Positions 1-11,578 of a stretch of DNA of 64,000 nt are shown here, piece after piece. The notes under the pieces are model-generated. The model was not told the DNA's origin and made no database searches. It worked only from the letters and a program-made list of their open reading frames with translations. The DNA is taken from the NCBI GenBank assembly GCA_026545225.1, contig CM048850.1, positions 25,783,797-25,847,796 on the forward strand, given 5' to 3'. Position 1 is the stretch's first letter. Each line of letters starts with the position of its first letter. Origin of the DNA: Cornus controversa. Taxonomy: Eukaryota; Streptophyta; Magnoliopsida; Cornales; Cornaceae. The position numbers and the translations under genes are program-made.

Positions 1-1529
1 TGTAAATAATGGCTTTGAAATGGTGTTTAAGGAAATGTGATGTTTCTTGCTTATATAGCCCATGCCAAAAATGGGTAGTTCGGACACATGTAGGTACATT
101 TAGAAGGTAAGACAAGCCTAATGACATTGTGTTGCATATACTTGTAAAAAATCCCATTTGCTACATAAATGAACATATCAAATGGCTAGAGGTGGGAATC
201 ACCCCTAGTTCTCTCTCTCTCAACTTTACAAATTGTTTTAAATTTAATGTTTTTACATTCTACAAAGTAGTGTTAAATTCAAATCAAAAATTCTGTTTTT
301 AGGATTAAATTGGAAATTCTCTCTTAATAGTACAATTCAACCAAGTACTCCTTGTGGGATCGATACCCTCTATAAAGAACCGTATCTATAAAGATTCGTT
401 TCCTTGCGAGTGGTTTAAATTATATTTTGATAGGCAATAATAAGCTACAAAAATAAAGACAAGTTTGGCCATATCAGAACACATCCTTCAAGCACCATTA
501 CGAGTCCTGACACTATGTTGAGCCAAATAAAGCCTCGAACACATACTTCGAGAACCATTACAAGCCTTGACACCATGTTATGCCAAATTATGTCTCGAAC
601 ACATCTTTCGAGCACAATCACAAGTCCTGACACCATGCCAAGACAAATTTAGTCTCAAACACATCATTCGATCACCACCACAGGCCCTGACATTGTATCA
701 GACCATATAAGCCTCAAATGCACCCTTCGAGCACCATTGTAGAGGTTAACACCATGGCAGACCAAGCAAGCCTCGGACACATACTTTGAGCACCATTACA
801 GACCATTACATCATTACAGACCACACAAGCGTTGAAAATACCTTTCAAGCACCACTATAGGCTCTGATGGCACACCAAACTACATGGGCTTGGAGCAGTG
901 CGTAAGTTCTAAATATTTCTCGAGCCCTAACAGGTTTCTTCAGATGACAAGCGAAGCTTAGTAGGATTTGCTTGTTCTAATGTAACTAAGACCTCTACGG
1001 GATACTTAGAGGGAATCTAGTTTGGCAGATGAGAAATAGAGAAAGTCTAACTCACTCAAGCGGGCCTAATTAATGGGATAGTGAAACCATTCCGCGACAA
1101 TGACCCTTACAATCACCATTAATGCCATCAACAACCATCGCTGTGATTTAGACAAATGCATTTAATGTACATAAGAGCTAAACACGCTAAGCAAACTAAA
1201 AGGGCACGACAAACTGAGAGATTAGACTCCTTAGATATCTAAGACATCATGACCTAAGTTCTTAAGGTCTTGGATAATGATTGATCCAATTTGAATCCGT
1301 TGGGTATAATCTCAGAAACCCCAGCACCATAAAGAGGAGAGCCTCAATAAATTCTAAGGCAAGAAAAGGAAGAGAGAAACTCTGTCACACAGCAACATTC
1401 CTACATTCATAATCATCCTCATTAATTAGATTTACTTATCTTCCTTCCCCTAGACATTCTTCTCTGGATCCCTCACAATTGTATTGAATACCATATTTAT
1501 TATTATCACTACATTTTAGCAATGAACCC
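1..1529. other. Decayed, unassigned repeat-like DNA
   Basis: No coding region is convincing here. The segment holds a 60-bp tandem array (entered separately), a CT run near 211-222 and AT-rich filler. The end of the stretch followed by TTGGCAACTCCACA at about 1537 resembles the LTR end plus primer-binding site of Tat/Ogre-type Ty3/gypsy elements, so part of it may be an old 5' LTR. It shows no similarity by eye to the LTR that begins at 6188, so the two cannot be paired. The assignment is weak. Confidence 0.35.
481..890. repeat. 60-bp tandem array, about 7 decayed copies
   Basis: Seven units follow at a period of 59-60 bp. Each has a core like CTTCGAGCACCATTACAG, then CCTGACACCATG, then CCAAATAAGCCTCG. 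Copies at 481, 541, 601, 661, 721, 780 and 840 differ by roughly 15-30 percent, so the array is old. The short minus-strand ORF across it is only the array read in one frame. It lies in the retroelement-like left flank and may be an LTR-internal subrepeat. Confidence 0.85.
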
Positions 1530-2169
1530 CTATATTTTGGCAACTCCACATAGGTGTGTCGATACAAGAAGAAAGAACCAGAAAACTTACTACCACAACA
1601 TCCTTAGCCGGACATCATACCACCAGATGTCACCAGTAATCTCACCATTAGATGCACCACTACCTGGGTGGGACTATAATAGATGTTGTATATGCAATGC
1701 ACATCCAAATTAGTGAACTTCAGACCAGCCTTGGTCAACTAGGCGAGAGGATAATCCAGTGGAATGCTACTCAAGATCGTGTTGAAGAGATTCATATTTT
1801 GATAAAACAATCAATCATTTAGAAGAGGCTAATCAATCAAAGCTCTAGTGTGCAAGGTTCAGCTTATCAATTAAATACCTAATTGGTTGACCAATTAAAA
1901 CAGACATGTCCAATACTACATTCATGTCAGCCTTCTGCACACGTCAGCCTACCGTGGAGCAGTTCTCAGCTAGTTAGAGTGAAAAACCAGCCACTAATCG
2001 AGGCTGTGAATAGATGATAGTATGATCATCTGAATCCATGGCAGCAGGTAATTCCTCTTAATAACCCCTTAGGTCTAATCAACCCAGAGGGCAATGGTAA
2101 TATAGGAAGAAGGTCAGATCTACCGATTGCACAAGTAGTCAGGAGGTAGGCTGAGAATCATCAACCACT

Positions 2170-2739
2170 TGTAATACCCCACTCCAACACATGGTATGAT
2201 ATTGTCCACTTTGGGCCAAAGCACGCACGATTTTGCTTTTGGGTTTTACCCCAAATATCTTCATACCATTTGAAGAGAACATACTACATATAAGCACATC
2301 CCCTTTTCCACACCCAGGCGATGTGGGATTGAGCACCCTGTACCCTGTTAGTATGGTAGCTCAGCCTAGTGTCTGTCTTCGCACTCGCCCACTCACACCC
2401 ATCCACAAGGGTTACTACAATATATCCCCCTACGAGGCCCGACGTCTTTGTCAGCACACTTTCAGCTGGGTTCAGGCTCTGATACTAACTGTAATACCCC
2501 ACTCCAACACATGGTATGATATTGTTCACTTTGAGCCAGAGCACGCACGGTTTTGCTCCTGGGTTTTACCCCAAAATGCCTCATACCATTTGAAGAGAAC
2601 ATACTACATATAAGCACATCCCCTTTTCCACACCTAGGCGAAGTGGGATTGAGCACCCTGTACCCTGTCAGTGTGGTAGCTCAACCTAGTGTCTGTCTTC
2701 GCACCCGCCCATTCACACCCGTCCACAAGGGTTACTACA
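2170..2739 (-). mobile_element. TRIM (terminal-repeat retrotransposon in miniature)
   Basis: Two direct repeats of 250 bp (2170-2419 and 2490-2739), each beginning TGTAATACCCC and ending GGTTACTACA, flank a 70-bp core. On the minus strand the core starts with TAGTATCAGAGCC, a near match to the initiator-Met tRNA primer site TGGTATCAGAGC. It ends in a purine run (GTAGGGGGATATAT) before the other LTR, so the element is minus strand. Flanking 5-mers CCACT (2165-2169) and CCGCT (2740-2744) look like a target-site duplication with one change. It is non-coding by design, looks whole, and the two LTRs differ by only a few percent. No Cassandra-type 5S rRNA segment is visible. Confidence 0.88.
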
Positions 2740-3404
2740 CCGCTAAAGTAGCATGATTATGATCAACAAAATCAGTCAGCAAGGCTTCCAAAAAGCTTGC
2801 CAACAATTTGGTCAGAAGTTCAGCCATAACTGAATACTTCTATATACCAATAACTATCACCAGTGGTACATCAACCGCTAATGGAAAATCAACTATATCC
2901 AACCATTTTAAAGAACCAGCAGCCATCTACAATACGACAGCCACCAAAGAAGCCACTGTATTAGCCATGTGTTCATCCACCAACTCCCTATGGAGCCCCA
3001 TGATTTCTTCTTTCTAGAGAACCTCCAGACCCATGGGGTAACCATGTTTGGTGGAGACCCTCAAATCCAGCATTTGTCTTAAATCCTCAGCCTCTGACAC
3101 TTGGGGGACAGTCGACAGCCAATCAGCTAGAAGATTGGTCTTAGACTTATCGACCATTGGTAAATAAAAAAAGGGGAATTAATCAGCCAACCCAAGATAG
3201 AGGCCAGTTGGCTAATTCAGATAATCAAGAATGTGATTCGTCCATCAGAAGGGTTGGCCAATTAATTTATGGTTCAGAGGTTATGAATGAGGATAAGTAT
3301 CCTAAAGGTTACAAAACCTTGTTTAGAGAGGATAACCAATTAGAAACTGAGCTGATTGGCCAATCTAATGTTTAGATTTTTTATACTCGATTAGCCTCTA
3401 TGAC

Positions 3405-4834
3405 TGATTCATGTGTGAGTGTGACTCAAAAAGTATATCAATTAAAAATTACCACACTTCGCAATAGAACGAATTCCTTGCAGAATAGGGCTATCGAAAA
3501 GGGTGTCGAACCTCAGGGACTGTGGTCTGACTGAGTTGGATATAAGAAATTAATTCTAATTAAATTTAAGAGAAATAAGTTGCTGATTTTTATAACTAAA
3601 TTAACTAATGAAGAAATTGAACAAAAGCAAGAAAAACTAAGGAGTGTAGAGAATATAAGATAAGTCTAGGGTAATTGATTTCACCACTAACTTCACAATC
3701 AATGGTCAATTGAACTAACTATGGGGCATCATATCATGCATAAGTGGTGTCGGTGGCTACAAGCTCACCTCCATCCGTCAAGAAGATAACATATGATTAA
3801 GGCTAAGTCATGGACTATCTTCGATTGGCATGGGCCATCTGCCTAACTACTCTACTCTAGGGTGCAGTATGGTTCATCTTCTCTAGGCATAATCCATCAA
3901 AGCTTTTAATGATACATTCAGTGAAAACCATTGTGTAATAATCACTCTCATGATCACAAAAAATAAGAGGGATGAGTTCAATAACAACAATCAATTATCT
4001 AAGACAAGATAAGAAATCATTGAAACTGAATTTATAAGACTTTTATTGCTCAATTCTATAAGAAGAATCCTCTAAATTACACAATCTATGAATGAATACA
4101 AAAAATCCCCAATAATTAGAACAATCAAACCAGTGATGTTTAGTTAGGGTTCCATCAAAACCCTGGTGGCTGAACTAGCCGCTCATGATACGCCTTGTTC
4201 TCCAATGATTCTCTACTCCAAAAGCTCTTCAAAGCTGCTACCCAGACTCCTAAATATAGCCCCAATTTGTCACTTTAAATAGCCAAGAGAATACATCAAA
4301 TTCCTATTCCAATTAGAAATTAATTAGGTTTTCCCGCAGCACTAATCAGGTGGATTTTTCCTTCTGACTTCGGCCCAACTGTTGACCCACTAGAAGTCCG
4401 ATTCGCGGAATTTCTTTGAAATACAAAAGTGTGCAGAATTGAATTCGTTCAACCAATGAAAAAATTAAGCCGATTTGAGGCTGGAAAATAAGACTTCTGG
4501 TCCATTTTCCAAAATGGGATTAAGACTGTATTATGCGCAAATTTGGGCTTCAGGCCCGAAACCTTCTTAAGCAGCTGTAATTCTCTTAAACTCTTTCTTG
4601 GGCTGATTTGAGTTGAAATGTATATTTGAATGGATCCCTTCAATGTAGGCTTCATCTAACCATCTTGGATGTCTTCTTTAAAAGCCCAAAATCATGGTTT
4701 TAACTGAAATAATGATTAAGGCCCTGAAAATACAGAAAACACTAAAACGAAGTAAAATAACAAAATAATCTATCAGTAAGAGAATAAAATATATAAATTA
4801 AGAGGCTATAATGCTCAACATTCGATGCCGATCA
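3405..4834 (-). mobile_element. Solo LTR, Athila-type (1.43-kb LTR group)
   Basis: A single LTR of 1430 bp. In plus orientation it runs from TGATTCATGTGTGAG to ATGCCGATCA, the reverse of an Athila-type LTR. It is flanked by perfect 5-bp duplications ATGAC (3400-3404 and 4835-4839) with no internal domain, which is the signature of LTR-LTR recombination. It aligns over its length with the LTRs at 6488 and 59862 and is closest in length to the latter (1432 bp). It sits inside the decayed element C. Confidence 0.93.
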
Positions 4835-5159
4835 ATGACAGATAAGGAGGTTTCTCGCCCAGTAGAGGAATTTCTTCAACAAACTCAAGCACCTACTTAG
4901 CTGCAAGGGTCTCAGCCAGATCAATCATTAGCTAAAAGTTTTCTCTTATCTCATCTTCCTCAATCTAAGTTCAAGAAAAGACAAGGACAAATAAGGAGAT
5001 AGAAGAAAAGCATAGTTAGGAGAAGACGAAAAAGGCTAAAGAGAAATAATCAGCCACCAGCTGCTAATCTGCCGCCAATGGTAAAAGACAAAAGAAGAAT
5101 TAATCAGCTAGCCCAGGATAGAGGCCAGTTGGCTGATTTAGAAAATTAGCAAAGTTATT

Positions 5160-5860
5160 TTCTTCCAACTATGGAAGAAGACCCAAGTAAGGGTTTTGAT
5201 GGAGAAATCATGGCCGATTAGCCATGTATTTTCTTAAAAAATAAAGAGCTTTGTCCTCCACGTAAACCTCTAGACCTTGGGGCAATGAGATTCAATAGAA
5301 ATGAAGGTGACCTTATGGAAGAAAATGAATCGACCAGTTAATACACAGTTTTATGTGGTCAATTTCATTCTTCCTATTAACAATTGTATTATAGGAATAC
5401 CAGCATCAACTAGTACAAAAAAGAGCTTGGCTGATGATAAGTCCAAAGACTCACTGAAAGACATTGCTCGACCAATGATCAAGATGAGTCTAAAAGGGCA
5501 AAGCATGGTCGATCAACCATGTATTTGCTTAGAAAATGAAAAACTTCATTCTCTACGTAAGCCTCCAGACCAAGGGGGCAACGAAATTGGATAGATGTAA
5601 AATTAGACACATGAAAAATAATAAATCAGCTAGTGAATGCAAAGTTGTACGTGATCGATTTCAAGTTGCGTAATAAAAATTGTGAGACTGGAATACCAAC
5701 ATCAGCCAGTGTGAAGAAGAATTTCGCTGATGTTGACTTGACAGAATTGCTCAAAGATATATATCGGTTGAGGATTGAACTTCATTGGTTGATAGAAGAA
5801 GAAATTCAAGTATATTGGGACAATATCATTCTATAAGTAGCTCGGTCGACGAACATGACA
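5160..5860 (+). repeat. Diverged ~300-bp tandem blocks in the 3' part of element C
   Basis: Two features recur about 300 bp apart: a block ending in CACGTAAACCTCTAGACC (about 5280) or CTACGTAAGCCTCCAGACC (about 5570), and a following block with GGAATACCAGCATCA (about 5395) or GGAATACCAACATCA (about 5690). Copies are 20-30 percent diverged. The short ORFs here (such as 97 aa and 67 aa) resemble each other because they read the same repeat. No function is visible. Confidence 0.7.
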
Positions 5861-6187
5861 TTTTATAATAATTTGATCCTGGCCGATCATAATTGTGCTA
5901 TGATAAATGTAGGTATATGGCTGGCCGATGGGTATCAGCCAACTTTTTGTTAGGCTATGCAAGGATCGTTATCAGCCATCTTTAAAAGGAAGAATGGAAG
6001 GTCGTGATTAGCCAGTGATATAGCATAAAGAAAGTGCACATTATTTTGAAGTCTTGTTGTTTGTTATTCCCTTACCAGTCCTAATTCAATCAGTCATGGT
6101 TATGAGAATTTCCTTCTAATATAATTTTAAATTTCAAAAATCTTTTTAGTCTGATCAGCCAAAACACATTTGAAATTGGGAGGCAAT

Positions 6188-6408
6188 TGTTGACACCCAA
6201 AAGTGGCACCTGATTGCCACTTTGGTATTGACACAGGCAGAAATCAGTATATACCTGGAAAGAGAAACAGATTAACCAATAGATATTAATGGAATTAGGC
6301 TATATAAAGAGTCCATAGAAATGATGACTCTAAAGGCTAATAGGAATAGAATCATTAAGGTTTTGGACTTTTGAAGCTACCATTGAAGACTTTGAATATA
6401 TATAGACT

Positions 6409-6459
<51 letters not shown>

Positions 6460-6487
6460 GATGAATTTACAATGTAGATGGGCTCTT
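6188..6487 (+). repeat. Element C 3' LTR, first piece
   Basis: The LTR begins TGTTGACACCC at 6188, just after the polypurine stretch. Near its start is a 9-bp inverted repeat, AAAGTGGCA then TGCCACTTT. The LTR is interrupted at 6487 by Athila element A and resumes at 26893. It contains an AT microsatellite at about 6411-6455. Confidence 0.7.
6411..6455. repeat. (TA)n microsatellite
   Basis: About 22 uninterrupted TA units lie within element C's LTR. The short YIYIYI reading frames on the minus strand are only this repeat. Confidence 0.95.
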
Positions 6488-7998
6488 TGATTCGTGTGTG
6501 AGTGTGACTCAAAAAGTATATCAATTAAAATTTCCACACTTCGCAATAGAACGAATTCCTTGCAGAATAGGGCTATCGAAATGAATGGGTATCGTACCTC
6601 AGGGATTATGTTCTGATGAGTTGGAACACAGAACTAATTCTAATTAAATTTATAAGAAAAGAATTCTGATTTTTAACTAATTAAAAAGATAAAATAAAAT
6701 AAATCAAAGGTAAACAAGATAGTGAAGATAATAGGAGAGAAACCTAGGGTGTTTGACTTCACCACTAACTCCACAATCAATGGTCAATTGAATCAACTAT
6801 AGGGGAATTACATCATGCATAAGTGGTGTCGGTGGCTACAAGCTCACCTTCATCCGTCAAGAAGATAACATATGATTAAGGCTAAGCCATGGACTATCTT
6901 CGATTGGCATGGGCCATCTGCCTAACTACTCTAATCTAGGGTGCAGTATGGTTCATCTTCTCTAGGCATAATCCATCAAAGCTCATAACAATATATTCAG
7001 TGATTACCATTGTGTAATAATCTCTCTCATGATCACAGAAAACAAAAGAGATTGAGTTCAATAACAACAACTAAATATCTAAGACAAGATAAGAAATCAT
7101 TGAGATTGAATTTACAAGACTTTTATTGCTCAATTCATTAATAAGAATCCTCACAATTACACAATCTATGCATGTATATAAAGGTCCCCAATAATTAAAA
7201 TAATCAAACCATTGATGCTTTGTTAGGGCTACATCAAAACCCTAGTGGATGAACTAGCCGCTCATGGTAGAAGAAGAAGCTTCAACTGTTGAGGAAGAAG
7301 ACATCATCTTTCTGAATTAGGCGTATGACTTCGTTCTCCAATGGCTCTGCAATATGTTTCTGTTCTCTTCTCAGCCCTCTCAGACTCTCCAATCTCTGTG
7401 TGTAAGCTTTCTCAATTCAGCCTCCAAGTCCTCACTTTATTCCCCAAGAGAATACACCAAAGTCCTAATCCAATTAGGAATAAATTAGGGTTTCCTGCAG
7501 CACTAATCAGGTGGGTTTTTCCTGCTGACTTCGGCCCGACTTTTGACCCACTAGAAGTCCGATTCACGGAATTTTCGTGAAATACAAAAGTGTGCAGAAT
7601 CAAATTTCGTTCAACTCTACGCGAAAATAATGTCGATTTGAGGCTCGGAAATAAGACTTCTGGTCCGTTTTCCAAAACGGGATTAAGACTGCATTATGCG
7701 CAGATTTGGGCTTCAGGCCCGAAATCTTCTTAAGCAGCTGTAATTCTCTTGGACCTCTTTCTTGGGATGATTTGAGTTGAAATAAATGGTTGAGTGAATC
7801 TCCTTGATGTAGGCTTCATCTCACCATCTTGGATGTCTTCTTTAAAAGCCCAAAATCACGGTTTTAACTGAAATAATTATTAAGGCCCTGAAAATACAGA
7901 AAACACTAAAACAAAGTAAAATCACAAAATAATCTATCACTAAGAGAATAAAATACATAAGTTAAGAGGCTAGAATGCGTAACATTCAACGCCTATCA
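6488..7998 (-). repeat. Element A 3' LTR (1511 bp)
   Basis: On the minus strand it runs TGATAGGCGTTGAATG to CACACACGAATCA and is preceded by the PPT at 7999-8011. It has the same length as B's 3' LTR (24567-26077). Small ORFs within it in either direction (such as 79 and 87 aa) also occur in the sister LTRs and read as shadows. Confidence 0.95.
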
Positions 7999-9671
7999 CA
8001 CCCCCAAACTTACATATTGCTAGTCCCTTAGCAATAGAATAAAACAAAACTAAAACAAAGAAACTACTAAACACTAACTAAACTACCTAACTCCACTTTC
8101 GTGGGAGAAACGATTGCATTTAGCATATGCAACAAGCCTTTAAACCCCTAGGTTCCCCCTAGTGGACGAGTATAGTCTCGTGAGGGTTTCCAGAAATGTT
8201 ACCCACAAACATTCAAAATTCTGTTTCAACATTAATTCAAGAAGAAGATTACAATACATAGTTACAAACTTGCATTCAAGAATAATTTCAAACTTTCAAA
8301 TTCCACAATTCAAATCAATGGTCCTCATGCATAATTCACATCAACATATCTCAAAATAATCAACTCTAGTCTCCTCGTGTAAAGTGAACTAGCAGTCATC
8401 TCATGTGGCATAACCAAGCTCTGAATATATTAAGGCACATACCCTTTCAATTCACTAGCTCCCCTTATTGAAATCATACTTCCAAACATGAATACATGAC
8501 TTTTCCATTTTTTTTCTTCATTCTTTTTTTCATTGCTTTATTGGTTGTGCAATGTCTTGATCTATTAAGCTTTCTGAAAGATCCATGTAGCAAGCTTTCA
8601 GTCAGTGACTCCCAAACCAGATGGCTTTAGGGCACTAGACTTTAAGATACCCTGAAGACCTAATTACTCGAATCAGTCAGGTTACAAATCAAGACAACCA
8701 ATGCTCATCTTTTCTCACCCTTTCACTTTTGACGCGAACACTCCGTGCTTCCTGAGGCATAGAGGCCCGGTTACTCATGAAAAGGATCAAATTGATTTGC
8801 TTATTCATCACTTTTTTTTTTTCTCTTTCTTTTTCTTTTTCTTTTTTCATTGAAGTCAAGTAAAACACGTCATTGGTACTCATTCTCAAGAGATACTAAT
8901 TAATATCAAGCATATGTAACTCAATAACTCAAAACCAAAGTTTATACCCCATAAGATTATGCTAATGTGTCTGTGCATGTAAGGAAACTAAAATTAATCA
9001 TCCCAAAACATGTTATTGCAAACCATGATTAAAACCACATACTTTAAATCACAGGTCTCAAAAATTCAAAACATACTCAAAAATTGCAAGTTATGCACCT
9101 ACATAAGGTATTAATCCTTTGAATCATGTCAAAACATACTATCTAAAAATAGAACAAAATAAAATAAAAAACAAACTAAGAAAATAAAATAAATATAAGA
9201 AAATAAAATAAATAAAAATCCTAATACAAGAAGAATTTCACAAATTTTCCCCATATGCAATAAAGCACAAAAATAGGCATCGCCTCACCCCCAAACTTAA
9301 ACTGTACATTGTCCTCAATGTACTATCAATCAAAGCAAAGAGAAGAGTAAGAACGATGTTACAAGGACCATAGAGTAGTGGAAAGAAAATAGAGTACATC
9401 ACGAGCACGAAGGCAATGCAAGCACACCCCCAAACTTGGATGTTTCAATCTGTCAAAACAAACCACTATACCCCAAAGATCAAGTGAAAATAGTATGGGT
9501 GAAAATAAATATGAAAGAGAAAAATCCCAAAAAAAAAAAAAAAAAATATAAAATATTTTTTTCATTTTTCAATTTTTTTGTTCATAATAAAAATCTAACT
9601 ACAAAAAGAGAAATAAAAAGAAAAATAAAAACTAAAAATAAAATAATATACAAAAGATGGTTACCTTCCTA
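7999..9671 (-). other. Element A long 3' UTR with repeated PPT-like motif
   Basis: About 1.67 kb of non-coding sequence lies between the third ORF and the 3' LTR. The 13-mer AAGTTTGGGGGTG (minus strand) occurs three times: 9425-9437, 9286-9298 and 7999-8011. The last abuts the LTR and is the PPT. Homopurine/homopyrimidine and A-rich tracts surround it. Sister copies in B and D have the same layout. Confidence 0.85.
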
Positions 9672-10895
9672 TCAAGGATGTGGTGGTGACTGAGCATCTG
9701 GATCTAAGTTTGCTTGGCGCATCAGTGCACGCATCATCCTCCTCATCTCTAGTTGCTCTTGGCGAGTGTCACGAAAGTGATCCGCCATCTCTGCTCTCAT
9801 TGCACCAAACTGTGTGGAGACCTCTGTCTGTATGGTGCCAAACTGGGCTGTCAACCCAGCAATCTGCCCTTCTAAGTATTGATAATCATGGCCACCAGCC
9901 TGTGCATGCACTTCCTCTTCCTCTGCCTCCATCTCCTCTGGATCGTCCACCGGTGGTGGTACATCTACATGCTCTCCTCCTTGGGCCAACCGAGATACCT
10001 CACCAGGCGCCGCTATGACTCTCTGGTGCATATGAGATCGACTCAAGTTCCAGTCATGCGTGCCATAATGAAGGTCATGTGGAAAGGCAAGCTCGTCCTC
10101 GTGGACTGCATACCCCTGTGATACAAGCAACTGGTGAATAATAGTAGGGAATGGAAACTCCCAGTCACTTGCACTGTCTGGTACCTTGGCCACAACCTTG
10201 GAATAGAATTTCTCCATCTGGCCCCAGACAATCTGTGGGAATGACAGCCAATGCCCAAAATGTATGGCATATAAGGCTCTGAGGAACTCTTGACGTCTTT
10301 CGATTTTATGTCCAATTGGACATACATTCTTGAGTAGCACAGCGTCAAGGAACCATAAATGATTTGGCATTGAAGACTTTGAAGCTGCATTCCTTTTTGG
10401 CCCAGAAAATTGGTTGGCACACAATCGTGCAACCACATTGCCCACCGACAACTCGTCGGGTAAAGGAGTGTAGATATGAGATAAATCAGCTGGGCATTCA
10501 TGAGGACAACCCATGGCAATGGCAATGGATGACATGTCCACTCGAACTATTGTTCCATCTACGGAAGAAGTAAGCACATCCCGCTCATCAGGTTTCGGCA
10601 TCAAGTTTTGATAAAATACCTTGACAAGCCTCGGGTAAATAGTAGATGAGAGTGGAACAAAAATGGATGCCGACCGACGACGACGGATGTCGGAAATCCC
10701 CCATCGTGTCTCGGGAAACATACCATACAGTTCGGCTATGTCAAACGTTGTTTCATAGTTCAACGCCCTTGGATGCCATCTCTCTTGAATACCGTCTCGG
10801 CGAGATCGTGAAGAACCTGTGGTCGGATCATTCCTCGCTCGGCGAGGATTACGTGAACTTGAAGCATCTTGGTGACTTGCTCTCTTTGGTGCCAT
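9672..10895 (-). CDS. Element A third ORF (407 aa, Athila-type, env position)
   Basis: This is an open frame of 407 codons downstream of pol, in the place where Athila-type elements carry their extra ORF. The N-terminus is basic and Ser/Arg-rich (residues 1-40). Residues about 45-300 form a globular region with conserved Trp and Gly-Cys-Pro motifs, resembling the plant putative-transposon-protein domain often found in such elements. That match is from memory and not tested. An acidic linker (PEEMEAEEEEV, about residue 310-325) precedes a heptad-like coiled-coil segment with repeated QFG motifs (about 335-395). I see no signal peptide or strong membrane segment, so I would not call it an envelope protein. 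The function is unknown. Confidence 0.8.
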   Translation of the reverse strand: MAPKRASHQDASSSRNPRRARNDPTTGSSRSRRDGIQERWHPRALNYETTFDIAELYGMFPETRWGISDIRRRRSASIFVPLSSTIYPRLVKVFYQNLMPKPDERDVLTSSVDGTIVRVDMSSIAIAMGCPHECPADLSHIYTPLPDELSVGNVVARLCANQFSGPKRNAASKSSMPNHLWFLDAVLLKNVCPIGHKIERRQEFLRALYAIHFGHWLSFPQIVWGQMEKFYSKVVAKVPDSASDWEFPFPTIIHQLLVSQGYAVHEDELAFPHDLHYGTHDWNLSRSHMHQRVIAAPGEVSRLAQGGEHVDVPPPVDDPEEMEAEEEEVHAQAGGHDYQYLEGQIAGLTAQFGTIQTEVSTQFGAMRAEMADHFRDTRQEQLEMRRMMRALMRQANLDPDAQSPPHP

Positions 10896-11578
10896 AGAAG
10901 TAGAAAAAGTGTGGTTGAGGAATTAAATCGAACACTTGGTGTGCACAATTCTTTTGTATCCTTCAACCTCCTTTTTTCGGCAATTTTTCCACCCAAATCG
11001 AACAAGTAATTGCACCAAATTGATCCCCCAAACTTGGTCTTCAAAAGCCCTCAAAAAGATTTGAACAATTTCTTCAAGGAAAAACTTCACTTACTTCGAT
11101 GTTGAACTTGAAAAAGTGTGAGCTTCCTTTGAGAACTAGTGATTTTTGATCCACTTTGATGTTGAAGTTGATGTTGATCAATGTTGAATCCTTGTATAAT
11201 AATCACTAATTGAAGAAATTATTTTTCCGGATGATATAGGACTTGAATTGGAGTTCAAAGAGGCTTAGGATGCAAGTAGTAGCAACATAGGAGGATAAGG
11301 AAGCTTTAAATACCAAAACAATTCGGGCAGCCCACATTTTTGCCACCCGTCTTGAGTCCAAATACCTCGGTACACCTCTTGGCATCCTCCGGAAGCAACT
11401 TATACATCAAAAACTTCAAAGAAAAAACATTAAAACGCAACTAGAATTGAAGAAAAACTTAAGAAAACTAAAATAAAAAAAAATTAAAATTAAAGAAAAC
11501 TAAAAGAAATAAAGGATAGAAATACATACAAAACCTACAATTTAACGTCCGTAGGAGACGATTGACTCTCCGAAGGGA
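10896..11578 (-). promoter_or_regulatory. Element A pol-to-third-ORF spacer
   Basis: A 680-bp non-coding leader precedes the third ORF. On the minus strand a TATA-like TATTTAAA lies at 11305-11312, about 410 bp before the ORF start; B has TTATATATGG at the same distance. The palindromic array seen in B and D is not present in A's spacer. A GTAAGT donor-like motif also lies in the leader. Promoter activity is inference only. Confidence 0.45.

Larger units (their letters stand above)
1530..6187 (+). mobile_element. Element C: decayed Ty3/gypsy-like internal region
   Basis: This old element is read on the plus strand and ends in a polypurine stretch (GAAATTGGGAGGCAAT) directly before an LTR starting TGTTGACACCC at 6188. 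No reading frame survives, and it is broken many times over. The stretch from about 1.6 to 3.1 kb may come from gag. The 3' part consists of related blocks: about 3170-3240 resembles 5090-5155 (both with GATAGAGGCCAGTTGGCT), and 5160-5590 contains two copies of a block of about 300 bp. Tandem repeats before the PPT are known from Tat/Ogre-type elements, which fits. A TRIM and a solo LTR are inserted into it. Confidence 0.55.

Noticed and set aside
1-1529. 5' LTR partner of the LTR starting at 6188
   Set aside because: No alignment by eye with 6188-6487 or 26893-28140.
2170-2739. Cassandra-type TRIM with 5S rRNA promoter
   Set aside because: No 5S rRNA-like internal promoter motif is visible in either LTR.
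7341-7675. 79-aa and 87-aa frames within the Athila-type LTR
   Set aside because: Present in several LTR copies but in untranslated LTR sequence with no known LTR-encoded protein in the family.
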